From Paenibacillus sp. BK033 (GTDB taxonomy: Bacteria > Bacillota > Bacilli > Paenibacillales > Paenibacillaceae), in assembly GCF_004345425.1 (NCBI RefSeq), contig NZ_SLVP01000006.1, positions 62,001-126,000 on the forward strand: 64,000 nt of DNA, written 5' to 3'. The notes under the pieces were generated by a model. That model saw only the letters and a program-made list of their open reading frames with translations, had not been told where the DNA came from and made no database searches. Positions 52,756 through 61,480 of this stretch are shown here, piece by piece. Numbering within the stretch: the stretch's first letter is position 1; each line of letters begins with the position of its first letter. Position numbers and translations under genes: made by a program.

Positions 52756-54414
52756 ATGGCTTATGGAGGTTGGTGCGCCCGTGCTGCGATTGCTGCCGCT
52801 TTGGCAGCTTCGCTTGCGGGCTGCTGGGAGAATGATGCCGGTTCGGACGGGAAGATAGAAAACGAGGCTGTTGCCTCGGCAGCGCCGACGGCTGCCGCTG
52901 TTGTGAAGAAAGCCGGTGCGGAGCCGGTGGATGAACAGCCGGGTACCGTTTATTATGAGATTTTTGTCCGGTCCTTCTACGATTCGAACGGCGATGGGGT
53001 TGGCGATCTGAACGGCGTGACCGCCAAGCTGGACTATCTGCAGCAGCTGGGCATCGGCGGGATTTGGCTGATGCCGATTAATCCGTCGCCAAGCTATCAC
53101 GGATATGATGTCACGGATTATCGGGCGGTCAATCCGGATTATGGCACGCTTGAAGATCTTAAGAAGCTGACGGATGAGGCGCATAAGCGCGGCATCAAGG
53201 TCATTTTGGATCTGGTCGTGAATCACACCAGCACGGAGCATCCATGGTTTAAGGAGGCGCTTGCGGATCCGGACAGTCCTTATCGGAGCTGGTACCATTT
53301 TGCCGGGGCTGATGAGGAAGTGAAGGCGGACGGGGCTGTCGGCAGCAATCCGTGGCATATGACGGCTGACGGGAAAAGCAAGTATTTGGGCGTGTTTTGG
53401 GAAGGCATGCCGGATTTGAATTTTGACAATGCGGACGTACGCCAAGAGCTTGCGTCCATCGGCCGATATTGGCTGGAGCAGGGGCTCGACGGCTTCCGGC
53501 TCGATGCGGCCAAGCATATTTACGGAGATTATGCTTCAACCATTAATAGCGCGGAGATTCAAGGCGCGAATCAGAAATGGTGGCAGGAGTTCCGCAGCGG
53601 CTTGTCCGGCGTGAAGCCGGATGCGTACCTGGTAGGCGAGGTATGGGATTCGCCGGTTGTTATCGCTCCTTATCTGGATAAAGCGCTGGATTCGGCTTTT
53701 GATTTCGATCTCGCCGGCAAGCTGATCAGCGCGGCTGACCGGGAGCGGGACTCGGATCTGGCCTTTACGCTTGGCAAGGCGTACGGGTTATATGAGAAGT
53801 CCTCGGGCGGATCGTATGTAGATGCGCCGTTTCTGAGCAACCATGATCAGACGCGGGTGATGACCGCATTGAGCGGCAACGTGTCGCATGCCAAGATGGC
53901 TGCGGCCATGCTGCTGACCCTGCCGGGGAATCCGTTTATTTATTACGGCGAAGAGATAGGCATGGCCGGCGCCAAGCCGGATGAGTATTTGCGCGAGCCG
54001 ATGGTCTGGTATGCCGACCCCGCTGGAGGGGAGGGGCAGACCAGCTGGGAGCGGGGCAAGTACAATGCGGCCGGCTCGGCCGTATCGGTGGAGAGCGAGC
54101 AGAAGGACGAAGCTTCGCTGCTCGCTTGGTACCGGATGCTGCTCCGTTGGCGCAGCGAGGAGCCGGCTTTGCGCGATGGGGGAATCATCGCGTACAGCTT
54201 GAAGAACGCGGTACCGCAGGTATCCGCGTATGTAAGGGCAACAGCAGACGAGCGCGTGCTCGTGCTGCACAATTTGTCCGGCCAGCCGCAAATGGCGGAG
54301 CTGGCCAGTGAGTACGGCTCATTCGCGAAGCTGAGCCGCAAGAGCGACAACGCCGCCGAGCTGAGCGGCGGCGTCGTTACGCTGCCGCCGTACAGCAGCG
54401 TTATATTGAAGTAG
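52756..54414 (+). CDS. lipoprotein alpha-amylase, GH13
   Basis: A 552-residue GH13 enzyme with a lipoprotein signal (ARAAIAAALAASLAGCWEN, Cys near residue 23), so it should be anchored on the outer membrane face beside the importer. The four GH13 regions are seen: DLVVNHTS, GFRLDAAKH with nucleophile Asp250, LVGEVWDS with acid Glu295, and FLSNHDQT with Asp364. It resembles oligo-1,6-glucosidase/alpha-amylase types acting on short maltodextrins. The ATG follows AAAGGG and lies nine bases after the permease gene, in the same operon. Confidence 0.9.
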   Translation: MAYGGWCARAAIAAALAASLAGCWENDAGSDGKIENEAVASAAPTAAAVVKKAGAEPVDEQPGTVYYEIFVRSFYDSNGDGVGDLNGVTAKLDYLQQLGIGGIWLMPINPSPSYHGYDVTDYRAVNPDYGTLEDLKKLTDEAHKRGIKVILDLVVNHTSTEHPWFKEALADPDSPYRSWYHFAGADEEVKADGAVGSNPWHMTADGKSKYLGVFWEGMPDLNFDNADVRQELASIGRYWLEQGLDGFRLDAAKHIYGDYASTINSAEIQGANQKWWQEFRSGLSGVKPDAYLVGEVWDSPVVIAPYLDKALDSAFDFDLAGKLISAADRERDSDLAFTLGKAYGLYEKSSGGSYVDAPFLSNHDQTRVMTALSGNVSHAKMAAAMLLTLPGNPFIYYGEEIGMAGAKPDEYLREPMVWYADPAGGEGQTSWERGKYNAAGSAVSVESEQKDEASLLAWYRMLLRWRSEEPALRDGGIIAYSLKNAVPQVSAYVRATADERVLVLHNLSGQPQMAELASEYGSFAKLSRKSDNAAELSGGVVTLPPYSSVILK

Positions 54415-54418
54415 ACGA

Positions 54419-54447
54419 ATCCGGTGCCTGAGGCGCCGGATTTTTTG
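54419..54447 (+). terminator. intrinsic terminator of importer operon
   Basis: ATCCGGTGCC (54419-54428), loop TGA, GGCGCCGGAT (54432-54441), then a T tract. Confidence 0.85.
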
Positions 54448-54489
54448 TTTTGGGGATCGCAGGCTCTCCCTCGCTTCTCTCCGATTGAA

Positions 54490-54620
54490 GCGGAATGTCC
54501 CCCTAAGACGGAAAAACCGTACTACAGCGCGTTAGGTGTGGGGATGAGGGGCATGAGTAGCGGAATAAGGCGGAAAAACCGTGCTACAGCGGGGCAAGCA
54601 TGGGAACGAGGGGCAGGTGA
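54490..54620. repeat. two-copy tandem repeat of about 62 bp
   Basis: AAGACGGAAAAACCGTACTA near 54505 and AAGGCGGAAAAACCGTGCTA near 54567 begin two similar units that continue with ACAGCG, a variable stretch and GAACGAGGGGCA or GATGAGGGGCA. GCGGAAT precedes each. CGGAAAAACCG is itself palindromic. The region lies after the amylase terminator and holds no gene. Confidence 0.5.
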
Positions 54621-54707
54621 CTGAAAAATGGAGAAATGCGGTAAACTAGTTGTCTATGGCTTGAGTAGGTATATGGATATTTACGATTGACGGGTGGTGT
54701 GACGGGA

Positions 54708-55190
54708 GTGAGTACGAAGTCTCTGCGGATTGCGACGCTTATAATTTTCTTGATTAATGTTATTCTTATTTTTCTTGTTGACTGGTTTACGGTCGAGATG
54801 CTCCCGGATAAAGGAATTTCCGGCGACGGAAATCCTGCGGTTATCCTTTGGTTTATTGAGCTGCCGATGTATCTGCTGTTATTGGCCGGTGTCGCTTTAA
54901 TCGTACACAGGGAACGGTATCTGGTTCAATACAATAGAATCCGGGTCCTGCTTATTCTTCTCGTCTTTTTTGCGGTATCGGTGCTGCTTCAGGTTGATAA
55001 TGCCCAGCGGATTCATGATCGGATCGACGGCCGAACGAATGATTACGGCTGGCTGAACCCATATACCAACACGATATACATCAATTTTTACTCGTTCCTA
55101 AGCGGCATCCTGCTGCTGCTTTTAATTCAGACGGCAATTACATTAATTCGCAATCGCTTTTATCGGGGAGACAGGCTTGATAAAAAATAG
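54708..55190 (+). CDS. four-span membrane protein, unknown function
   Basis: A 160-residue protein with four predicted spans: LRIATLIIFLINVILIFLVDWF, AVILWFIELPMYLLLLAGVALIVH, RVLLILLVFFAVSVLLQV and IYINFYSFLSGILLLLLIQTAITLI. A polar loop (QRIHDRIDGRTNDYGWLNPYTN) precedes the last span. No family is recognised. The start is uncertain: GTG at 54708 fits GGTGG upstream; GTG at 54699 and TTG at 54687 are also in frame. It is convergent with the neopullulanase gene and shares a terminator hairpin with it. Confidence 0.6.
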   Translation: MSTKSLRIATLIIFLINVILIFLVDWFTVEMLPDKGISGDGNPAVILWFIELPMYLLLLAGVALIVHRERYLVQYNRIRVLLILLVFFAVSVLLQVDNAQRIHDRIDGRTNDYGWLNPYTNTIYINFYSFLSGILLLLLIQTAITLIRNRFYRGDRLDKK

Positions 55191-55238
55191 AGACGGATCA
55201 GCTTGCGCTCGCGTCCGTCTCTTCGTTTTTAAACAAGC
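55189..55238. terminator. intrinsic terminator between convergent genes
   Basis: AGACGGA (55191-55197) and TCCGTCT (55216-55222) with a GC-containing loop, followed by CTTCGTTTTT. It ends the membrane-protein transcript and overlaps the 3' end of the neopullulanase. Confidence 0.65.
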
Positions 55239-56980
55239 TGCTTCCAGATGCCGTAGCCGTACCCCGGGAGCCGCAGCCGCAGCTTCCCGGCTGCCGGCTC
55301 AAGCCGCTGCTCATCCCCGAGCAGCGACACCCAGCTGCCGCCGGCTGGCACGGCGGCAACAGCCTCGCGTCCTCGCGCATTCATCGCGACGAGGATGCGC
55401 TCAGCCCCATCGCGGCGTTCGTACACGATAACGCCGCCGTCCTCGCCATCCGCTGCCTGCAGGAAGCGGATGTCCGCGCTGCGCAGCGCGGCGTGCTTGC
55501 GCCGAAGCGCAAGCGCCTGCTTATAGAACGCGAGCAGCTCCCGGTCCTGCTGCTCCGGCTCCCACACCATGCATTTCCGGCAGTCGGGATCGCCCTCGCC
55601 GTTCATGCCTACTTCATCGCCGTAATAAATGCACGGCGTGCCCGGATAGGTCAGCTGGAAAAGAGCCGCCAGCTTCATCGCATCCGTTTCATCGCCGCAG
55701 ATCGTCAGAAGACGCGGCGTATCATGGCTGTCCAGCAGGTTAAACGCCGTCTCCGTTACCTGCTGCGGATAAGCGGCAAGCTGCCGGCCAATGGCATCGG
55801 CGAAAGTTTTCGCTCCGATGGTCTGATGCCCGAAGAAGTCCAGCACCGCGTTCGTAAACGGGTAGTTCATGACCGCGTCGAATTGGTCGCCCTCCAGCCA
55901 CATCATCGCGTCATGCCAGATCTCGCCGAGGATATAAGCATCCGGATTTACGGCCTTCACCGCTTGGCGGAACTCCCGCCAGAACTGGTGGTCCACCTCG
56001 TTGGCCACGTCAAGCCGCCAGCCGTCGATTCCGATTTTCTCAATCCAGTAGCGCGCCACATTGAACAAGTAGGCTTTCACATCCGGATTTTCCGTATTGA
56101 GTTTAGGCATCATCGGTTCAAAGGCAAACGTCTCGTAAGTCGGGATGCCGTCCTCCACCCGAAGCGGCCATTCCCGCACGTGGAACCAGTTCGCGTAGAC
56201 GGACTTCTCGCCGTTTTTCAGCAGATCCACAAACGGCGGGAACGTACGGCCCGCATGGTTGAATACCGCATCCAGCAGCACCCGGATTCCGCGCTTATGG
56301 CATTCCCCGACAAGTTCTTTCAGCTTCTCGTTGGTGCCGAAATGACGGTCCACCTGCATATAATTCTCGGTATCGTACTTATGGTTTGTTGTAGCTTCGA
56401 ACAGCGGGGTGAAGTAGACCGCGTTAATGCCTAGCTCGGCCAAATAATCCAGATGGTCCAGCACGCCCTGCAGGTCGCCGCCGAAGAAGTTCGTTGGCGT
56501 TGGCTTGCCGCCCCAGGCTTCCGTTATCTCGGGGTTCAGCGTAGGATCGCCGTTTGCGAAACGCTCCGGGAAGATCTGATAGAACACCGCATCCTTCACC
56601 CAAGCCGGAGGAGAGAAGACATCAACCGGATTGATGTAAGGGAAGTCGAAGAACGTATTCGGATTATCCGGCAGATCGGCGGGAAAGCCGCTTTCCGTCA
56701 GAATAACCGTCTCATCGCCATCCGTCAGGCGGAACGCATACCGCAGCCGGCGGAAGGGAGGCTGGATCGAAGCTTCCCAATAATCGAAAAGCGAATCCGA
56801 GGAGAGCACGCTCATCCGGGCAACGGTAAACGTTCCGGCCCAGTTGTATTTGTCTCCGGCAATAAGCTCCACGCGCTTCGCGTCATTTCGTTTCGTGCGG
56901 ATTCGAATATGCAACGTCGTCTTGTCATAAGCGTAAGCCCAATTTTGCTTGGGTCTGTGATAGATCGCTTCCAGCAGCAT
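55229..56980 (-). CDS. neopullulanase/cyclomaltodextrinase, GH13
   Basis: A 583-residue cytoplasmic GH13 enzyme with the N-terminal N-domain of the neopullulanase group ([30 protein letters not shown], residues 1-125), which mediates dimerisation. The catalytic residues are Asp324 (GWRLDVANE), Glu353 (LGEIWHD) and Asp420 ([10 protein letters not shown]); region I is [10 protein letters not shown]. It hydrolyses cyclodextrins, pullulan or maltodextrins after import, and so complements the importer operon next door. Start at 56980 follows GGAGTGATC; the frame continues to 57034 without a site. Read in the opposite direction to the importer, so it has its own promoter. Confidence 0.92.
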   Translation of the reverse strand: MLLEAIYHRPKQNWAYAYDKTTLHIRIRTKRNDAKRVELIAGDKYNWAGTFTVARMSVLSSDSLFDYWEASIQPPFRRLRYAFRLTDGDETVILTESGFPADLPDNPNTFFDFPYINPVDVFSPPAWVKDAVFYQIFPERFANGDPTLNPEITEAWGGKPTPTNFFGGDLQGVLDHLDYLAELGINAVYFTPLFEATTNHKYDTENYMQVDRHFGTNEKLKELVGECHKRGIRVLLDAVFNHAGRTFPPFVDLLKNGEKSVYANWFHVREWPLRVEDGIPTYETFAFEPMMPKLNTENPDVKAYLFNVARYWIEKIGIDGWRLDVANEVDHQFWREFRQAVKAVNPDAYILGEIWHDAMMWLEGDQFDAVMNYPFTNAVLDFFGHQTIGAKTFADAIGRQLAAYPQQVTETAFNLLDSHDTPRLLTICGDETDAMKLAALFQLTYPGTPCIYYGDEVGMNGEGDPDCRKCMVWEPEQQDRELLAFYKQALALRRKHAALRSADIRFLQAADGEDGGVIVYERRDGAERILVAMNARGREAVAAVPAGGSWVSLLGDEQRLEPAAGKLRLRLPGYGYGIWKQLV

Positions 56981-57022
56981 AAAGGTAAGATCACTCCAAT
57001 CGGATAATGGGGTACAAAACAG

Positions 57023-57071
57023 AAAAAGGCACAACCGGCTAATTATAAAAATCAGCGAGGTTGTACCTTTA
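57023..57071 (-). terminator. terminator-like hairpin after trxB
   Basis: Read leftward: AAAGGTACAACC (57060-57071), loop of about 25 bases, GGTTGTGCCTTT, then TTCTGTTTT. It most likely ends the trxB transcript before the neopullulanase gene. Confidence 0.6.
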
Positions 57072-57165
57072 TAGGTAGCATTGCCTTTAAATTGTCGTTC
57101 GAACTTCCTTCATTATACTATGATCTTTCCGAACGAGCCACAGGCAATTCCGATTTCATAAAATC

Positions 57166-58107
57166 TTAAGCATGCACCGCGTCGTGGCTTTGCGCTTCCA
57201 GGAAGCGTTCCGCATCCAGAGCTGCCATGCAGCCGCTGCCTGCCGCCGTAATCGCTTGGCGGTATTGACGGTCTTGCACGTCGCCGCAGGCGAATACGCC
57301 AGGAATGTTGGTCTCCGAAGTGCCGGGCTTCACGATGATGTAGCCTTGCTCGTCGGTGTCGATTTGGCCGCCGAGGAATTTCGTGTTAGGCGTATGGCCG
57401 ATCGTGATGAACACGCCGTCCGCTTCCACGAATTCTTCTTCGCCGGTAGCGTTGTTGCGAACCTTCAGACCTTTCAGGCCCATTTCGCCGGGAACGATCT
57501 CAAGCGGGGTTTTGTTCAGGTTCCAGCTGATTTTTTCGTTCGCGCGCGCGCGGTCCTGCATGATTTTCGAAGCGCGGAGCTCGTCGCGGCGGTTAACAAC
57601 CGTTACTTCGGATGCAAAGCGAGTCAGGAACACCGCTTCTTCCATGGCGGAGTCGCCGCCGCCCACGATGATCAGCTTTTTGTTGCGGAAGAAGAAGCCG
57701 TCGCAGGTTGCGCAAGTGCTGACGCCGCGGCCGATGTTTTCTTGCTCGCCCGGAATGCCGAGGTATTTCGCGGAAGCGCCTGTCGAGATAATGACGGACT
57801 CCGCTTGAATTTCGCCGATGCCTTCTACGTCAAGCGTGTAAGGGCGTTTGCTGAAGTCGACGCTTTTTACCGAGCCGTTGCGGAAGGATGCGCCAAACCG
57901 CTGCGCTTGCTTGCGCATGTTGGACATCAGCTCGCTGCCGAGAATCCCTTCAGGGAAGCCAGGGAAGTTCTCGATTTCCGTTGTTGTTGTAAGCTGACCG
58001 CCTGGCTGCCAGCCTTCGATAACGAGAGGTTCCATATTTGCGCGCGCCAGATAAATCGCCGCCGTTAATCCGGCAGGGCCGGTACCGATAATGACTGTTT
58101 TGTACAT
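57166..58107 (-). CDS. trxB: thioredoxin reductase
   Basis: A 313-residue flavoprotein that reduces thioredoxin with NADPH. FAD site GTGPAGLTAAIYLARA is at residues 8-23, the redox CATC at residues 132-135 (STCATCDGFF), the NADPH site GGGDSAMEEAVFLTRF follows, and the C-terminal FACGDVQDRQYRQAITAAGSG binds FAD. The length is normal. GGAGGAATTC precedes the ATG. Divergent from the OmpR-type regulator gene. Confidence 0.95.
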   Translation of the reverse strand: MYKTVIIGTGPAGLTAAIYLARANMEPLVIEGWQPGGQLTTTTEIENFPGFPEGILGSELMSNMRKQAQRFGASFRNGSVKSVDFSKRPYTLDVEGIGEIQAESVIISTGASAKYLGIPGEQENIGRGVSTCATCDGFFFRNKKLIIVGGGDSAMEEAVFLTRFASEVTVVNRRDELRASKIMQDRARANEKISWNLNKTPLEIVPGEMGLKGLKVRNNATGEEEFVEADGVFITIGHTPNTKFLGGQIDTDEQGYIIVKPGTSETNIPGVFACGDVQDRQYRQAITAAGSGCMAALDAERFLEAQSHDAVHA

Positions 58108-58198
58108 GAAGAATTCCTCCGCTCCATCTATATGTTGTTGATGTATGTCGCATTTTCTAGTTTAAAATTATTACAATCTGTAAACTTTGTCAATACAG

Positions 58199-58215
58199 TT
58201 CATCTTAATTTCATC
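58199..58215 (+). promoter_or_regulatory. TTCATC direct repeat upstream of two-component operon
   Basis: TTCATC at 58199-58204 and again at 58210-58215, an 11-base period (one helical turn), is the usual arrangement of OmpR/PhoP-family binding sites. It lies 46 bases before the regulator start. Confidence 0.45.
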
Positions 58216-58260
58216 TAGTTGTATTATTGTAGAAAGACAGTATACGGGAGGTGCTCTATA

Positions 58261-58935
58261 ATGCCGAAAATACTCGTCGTGGACGACGATCCGAATATAC
58301 GGGAGCTGGTCAGCTTGTTTTTGCGGAGAGAAGGCTATGAAGTGATCGAAGCAGCCAACGGAGAGGATGCTTTAACCCGTTTGGAGGCGGTGAAGCCGGA
58401 TCTTGCGGTTATTGACGTAATGATGCCAAAAATGGACGGCTGGGCTTTATGCTCGGCTATGCGCGAGTCGTTCGACATGCCGCTCTTGATGCTGACGGCC
58501 AAGGGCGAGACGGCTCATAAGGTAAAAGGCTTTGAGCTTGGCGCCGACGATTATGTCGTGAAGCCGTTCGATCCGCCGGAGCTGATCGTTCGGGTCAAGG
58601 CGCTGCTCAAACGATACCGCATTGCGTCGTCGCAGGTTGTGGAGCTTGGCGGGCTGTCCATGAACCGTTCGGACTTCCAGCTTGTCGCGAACGGAGAGAA
58701 AATCCTGCTGCCGCCGAAGGAATTCGAGCTGCTCTTCAAGCTGACAAGCTATCCGGGCAAAACCTTCACCAGGGAGCATCTGATCGAGCAGCTGTGGGGA
58801 ATGAACTACGAAGGGGACGAGCGCACGGTAGATGTACATATTAAGCGGCTACGCGAACGGTTTCCGGAGGAGGATTTTGGCTTCCGCATCGTTACGATCC
58901 GCGGTCTTGGCTACCGATTGGAGGAGCGGGCATGA
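58261..58935 (+). CDS. OmpR family response regulator
   Basis: A 224-residue regulator: receiver domain with DDD at residues 8-10, phosphoryl-accepting Asp52 (VIDVMMPKMDG) and Lys near 101 (YVVKPFDPPE), then a winged HTH (FTREHLIEQLWGMNYEGDERTVDVHIKRLRERF....ITIRGLGYRLE). ATG at 58261 follows GGGAGGTG and gives the standard N-terminus; the frame extends to 58219. It overlaps the kinase gene by four bases. The target genes are unknown. Confidence 0.93.
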   Translation: MPKILVVDDDPNIRELVSLFLRREGYEVIEAANGEDALTRLEAVKPDLAVIDVMMPKMDGWALCSAMRESFDMPLLMLTAKGETAHKVKGFELGADDYVVKPFDPPELIVRVKALLKRYRIASSQVVELGGLSMNRSDFQLVANGEKILLPPKEFELLFKLTSYPGKTFTREHLIEQLWGMNYEGDERTVDVHIKRLRERFPEEDFGFRIVTIRGLGYRLEERA

Positions 58936-60314
58936 TCCGCAGCCTGTATGTGCGAATAGCGGTGACTTTTCTGGTCATCGTATTAGTAAGTATTAGTATT
59001 GCCTATTATACGGCGAACCAGCTGTTCCGGCGGGATCTGCAAGGGCAGAACGGTCTGGAGGACATGATGATTACCCGGCTGGAGCGGCTTTACAACGATT
59101 CGTCTCCGCGGTCCTTGCCGATGTTCCTCGAGCAGGTCTCAAGCCTTCAGGAGATGTCGATCGTCGCGGTCAATCGGAAAGGGCTTGTTATTCAAGTCGG
59201 CCGGACAAGCCGGGCCATTGTAAATCATTTAACGTACAAGACGGTCGAGAACATCTTCGGAGGCAAAACGGAACGGGTGAAGTATGCGGACGAGCATGAG
59301 AGCGGTCCTCCTTCGCCCCCGGCATACGGCCGCTTGGCTCAATTCGGCAATACGGAATGGGCCGTCTTTATTACTCCGGATCATGTCCGGCAGGTTCGCA
59401 GCTTCCAGCGAAATACCTTCACCATTCTGATTACGCTCTTGGTCGTCGGCTGTATTCTTATCCTGTTCGCTGCCCGTTATCTGGTGAAGCCGCTCAAAAT
59501 GATGACCGCTGCCACCACTCGCATCGCCAAGGGCGATTTTAGCGTACAGCTTCCGATGTCCCACAAGAACGAGCTGGGCGAGCTTGCGGACAGCATTAAC
59601 AAGATGGCGCACAGCTTGTCGCAGCTGGAGACGATGCGCCGCGATTTCGTATCCAACGTATCGCACGAAATCCAGTCGCCGCTCACCTCGATCGGCGGCT
59701 TTGCGGAGGCGCTGCGCAGCGAGGATTTGACGGAAGGGGACCGGAATCGTTATGTTGGTATTATTAAGCAGGAAAGCAGCCGCTTATCCCGGCTCAGCGA
59801 AAATCTGCTGAAGCTGGCATCGCTTGATTCCGAGCATCATCCGTATAAGCCGGTCACTTACCGGCTGGATAAGCAGCTTCGCGACGTCGTCTTGTCCTGC
59901 GAGCCGACCTGGCTTGCGAAGCGGCTGACGGTAGAGCTGTTAATGGAAGAGACCGTCATTAAAGCCGACGAGGATCAGCTCAGTCAGGTATGGATCAACC
60001 TGCTTACCAACAGCATGAAATTTACGCCCGAGGAAGGTAAAATCTCGTTCCAGCTGTCGGAGAAAAGCGGCTATGCCGTCGTCCGGATCTCCGATACGGG
60101 GTGCGGAATACCGGAAGAGGAGCGGGACCGGGTATTTGAGCGGTTTTACAAAATCGATCCGTCGAGGGACCGTACCCAAGGCGGAAGCGGGCTTGGCTTA
60201 TCTATTGTGAAGAAGATTATCGACATTCACGGCGGGGCAATCGAGATCGAGGATGCGGAGCAGGGGACGGTATTTGTCGTCCGTCTGCCGCTCAGTCCCG
60301 ATCCTGACATTTGA
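58932..60314 (+). CDS. sensor histidine kinase with HAMP domain
   Basis: A 460-residue membrane kinase: span at residues 8-28, an extracellular domain to about 160, a second span (TILITLLVVGCILILFAARYLV), HAMP (VKPLKMMTAATTRIAKGDFSVQLP), phosphorylated His245 (SNVSHEIQSPLTSIGGFAEAL), and ATPase boxes NLLTNSMKFT, SDTGCGIPEE and GSGLGLSIVKKIIDIHGG. It pairs with the regulator just upstream. The sensor domain has no family that I recognise; the neighbouring galU hints at cell-envelope stress, but this is speculative. Confidence 0.92.
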   Translation: MIRSLYVRIAVTFLVIVLVSISIAYYTANQLFRRDLQGQNGLEDMMITRLERLYNDSSPRSLPMFLEQVSSLQEMSIVAVNRKGLVIQVGRTSRAIVNHLTYKTVENIFGGKTERVKYADEHESGPPSPPAYGRLAQFGNTEWAVFITPDHVRQVRSFQRNTFTILITLLVVGCILILFAARYLVKPLKMMTAATTRIAKGDFSVQLPMSHKNELGELADSINKMAHSLSQLETMRRDFVSNVSHEIQSPLTSIGGFAEALRSEDLTEGDRNRYVGIIKQESSRLSRLSENLLKLASLDSEHHPYKPVTYRLDKQLRDVVLSCEPTWLAKRLTVELLMEETVIKADEDQLSQVWINLLTNSMKFTPEEGKISFQLSEKSGYAVVRISDTGCGIPEEERDRVFERFYKIDPSRDRTQGGSGLGLSIVKKIIDIHGGAIEIEDAEQGTVFVVRLPLSPDPDI

Positions 60315-60333
60315 GACCGAAAGGGTGACGGCC

Positions 60334-61218
60334 ATGTTTCATGAGAAGAAGAGGCAGCAGGTACGCAAAGCGATTATTCCGGCGGGAGGGCTCGGTACGC
60401 GCTTCCTTCCCGCGACCAAGGCACAGCCGAAGGAAATGCTTCCGATTATCGATAAGCCGGCTATTCAATATATCGTGGAAGAAGCGGTGCAGTCCGGCAT
60501 CGACAGCATAATAATCGTGAGCGGACGCCATAAGCGGGCGATCGAGGATCATTTTGACAAGTCTTACGAATTGGAAAAGGAACTCGAAGAACGCGGCAAT
60601 GAAGAAATGCTCGCCATCGTCCGGGATATCTCGCATCTGGCCGACATCTATTATGTCCGCCAGAAGGAACCGCTTGGGCTTGGACACGCGGTTCTGTGCG
60701 CGCGTCGTTTTATCGGAGACGAGCCGTTTGCGGTACTGCTTGGCGATGACATCCTGCGTTCCGAGCCGCCTTGCCTGCAGCAGATGATCCATCAGTACGA
60801 GGATACGGGCTCCTCGGTTATTGCCCTTATGGAGGTGCCCTGGGATCAGACGCATAAATACGGCATTGCCGCTTTCGATAACGCCGATCCTTCCCGTAAC
60901 CGCATTCTAGACCTGATCGAGAAGCCGGCCCGAGGTCAGGCGCCATCCAATTGGGCGGTCGTTGGGCGCTACGTGCTGGATCCGGCGATCTTCGAGCTGC
61001 TGGAGAATGCCAAGCCGGGCAAGGCCGGGGAGATACAGCTGACGGACAGCCTTCAGCAGCTGAATCATATCGCTCCGATTCTGGCACACCGCTTTACGGG
61101 CAAACGCCATGACGTCGGCGATAAGCTGGGCTTCGTGAAAGCGACGATTGATTTCGCCCTGGAGCGGGAGGATCTGTCGGAGGAGGTCCGCAAATATTTG
61201 CGCGAGCGTCTCGGTTGA
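60334..61218 (+). CDS. galU: UTP-glucose-1-phosphate uridylyltransferase
   Basis: A 294-residue enzyme making UDP-glucose for cell-wall, glycolipid and polysaccharide synthesis. Signature: AIIPAGGLGTRFLPATKAQPKEMLPIIDKPAIQYIVEEAV at residues 13-52; also YYVRQKEPLGLGHAVLCARRFIGDEPFAVLLGDDI and GKRHDVGDKLGFVKATIDFALER. ATG at 60334 follows AAAGGG; the upstream frame overlaps the kinase gene. It starts 19 bases after the kinase gene, so it may be co-transcribed with the two-component system. Confidence 0.94.
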   Translation: MFHEKKRQQVRKAIIPAGGLGTRFLPATKAQPKEMLPIIDKPAIQYIVEEAVQSGIDSIIIVSGRHKRAIEDHFDKSYELEKELEERGNEEMLAIVRDISHLADIYYVRQKEPLGLGHAVLCARRFIGDEPFAVLLGDDILRSEPPCLQQMIHQYEDTGSSVIALMEVPWDQTHKYGIAAFDNADPSRNRILDLIEKPARGQAPSNWAVVGRYVLDPAIFELLENAKPGKAGEIQLTDSLQQLNHIAPILAHRFTGKRHDVGDKLGFVKATIDFALEREDLSEEVRKYLRERLG

Positions 61219-61327
61219 GGGATGAACGGAAAAGCACGCTGATGTGAAGAGGAAACCTCTTGCGCAGCGCGATGAACGAACGGCATGTATATGGTGCCGA
61301 TTGGAGTAAAATAACGGAAAAGAATGA

Positions 61328-61364
61328 GCCGGTTCCTGGTTATGCAGGTTCCGGCTATTTTTAT
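61328..61364 (+). terminator. probable terminator of galU
   Basis: AGCCGG/CCGGCT and CCTG/CAGG arms with a small internal loop form a hairpin at 61328-61357, followed by ATTTTTAT. The rest of the 260-base gap is AT-rich with no gene visible. Confidence 0.6.
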
Positions 61365-61480
61365 GGAAAGGGCTGGAGAAACTTTTTTTATTTTCCGTAA
61401 AGGAAAAATGGAGATCATTTATTTTTTCATATAGAATAGATAAGAGATATAAAGAGATGAACAACTCAAGCTGGAGGAGA

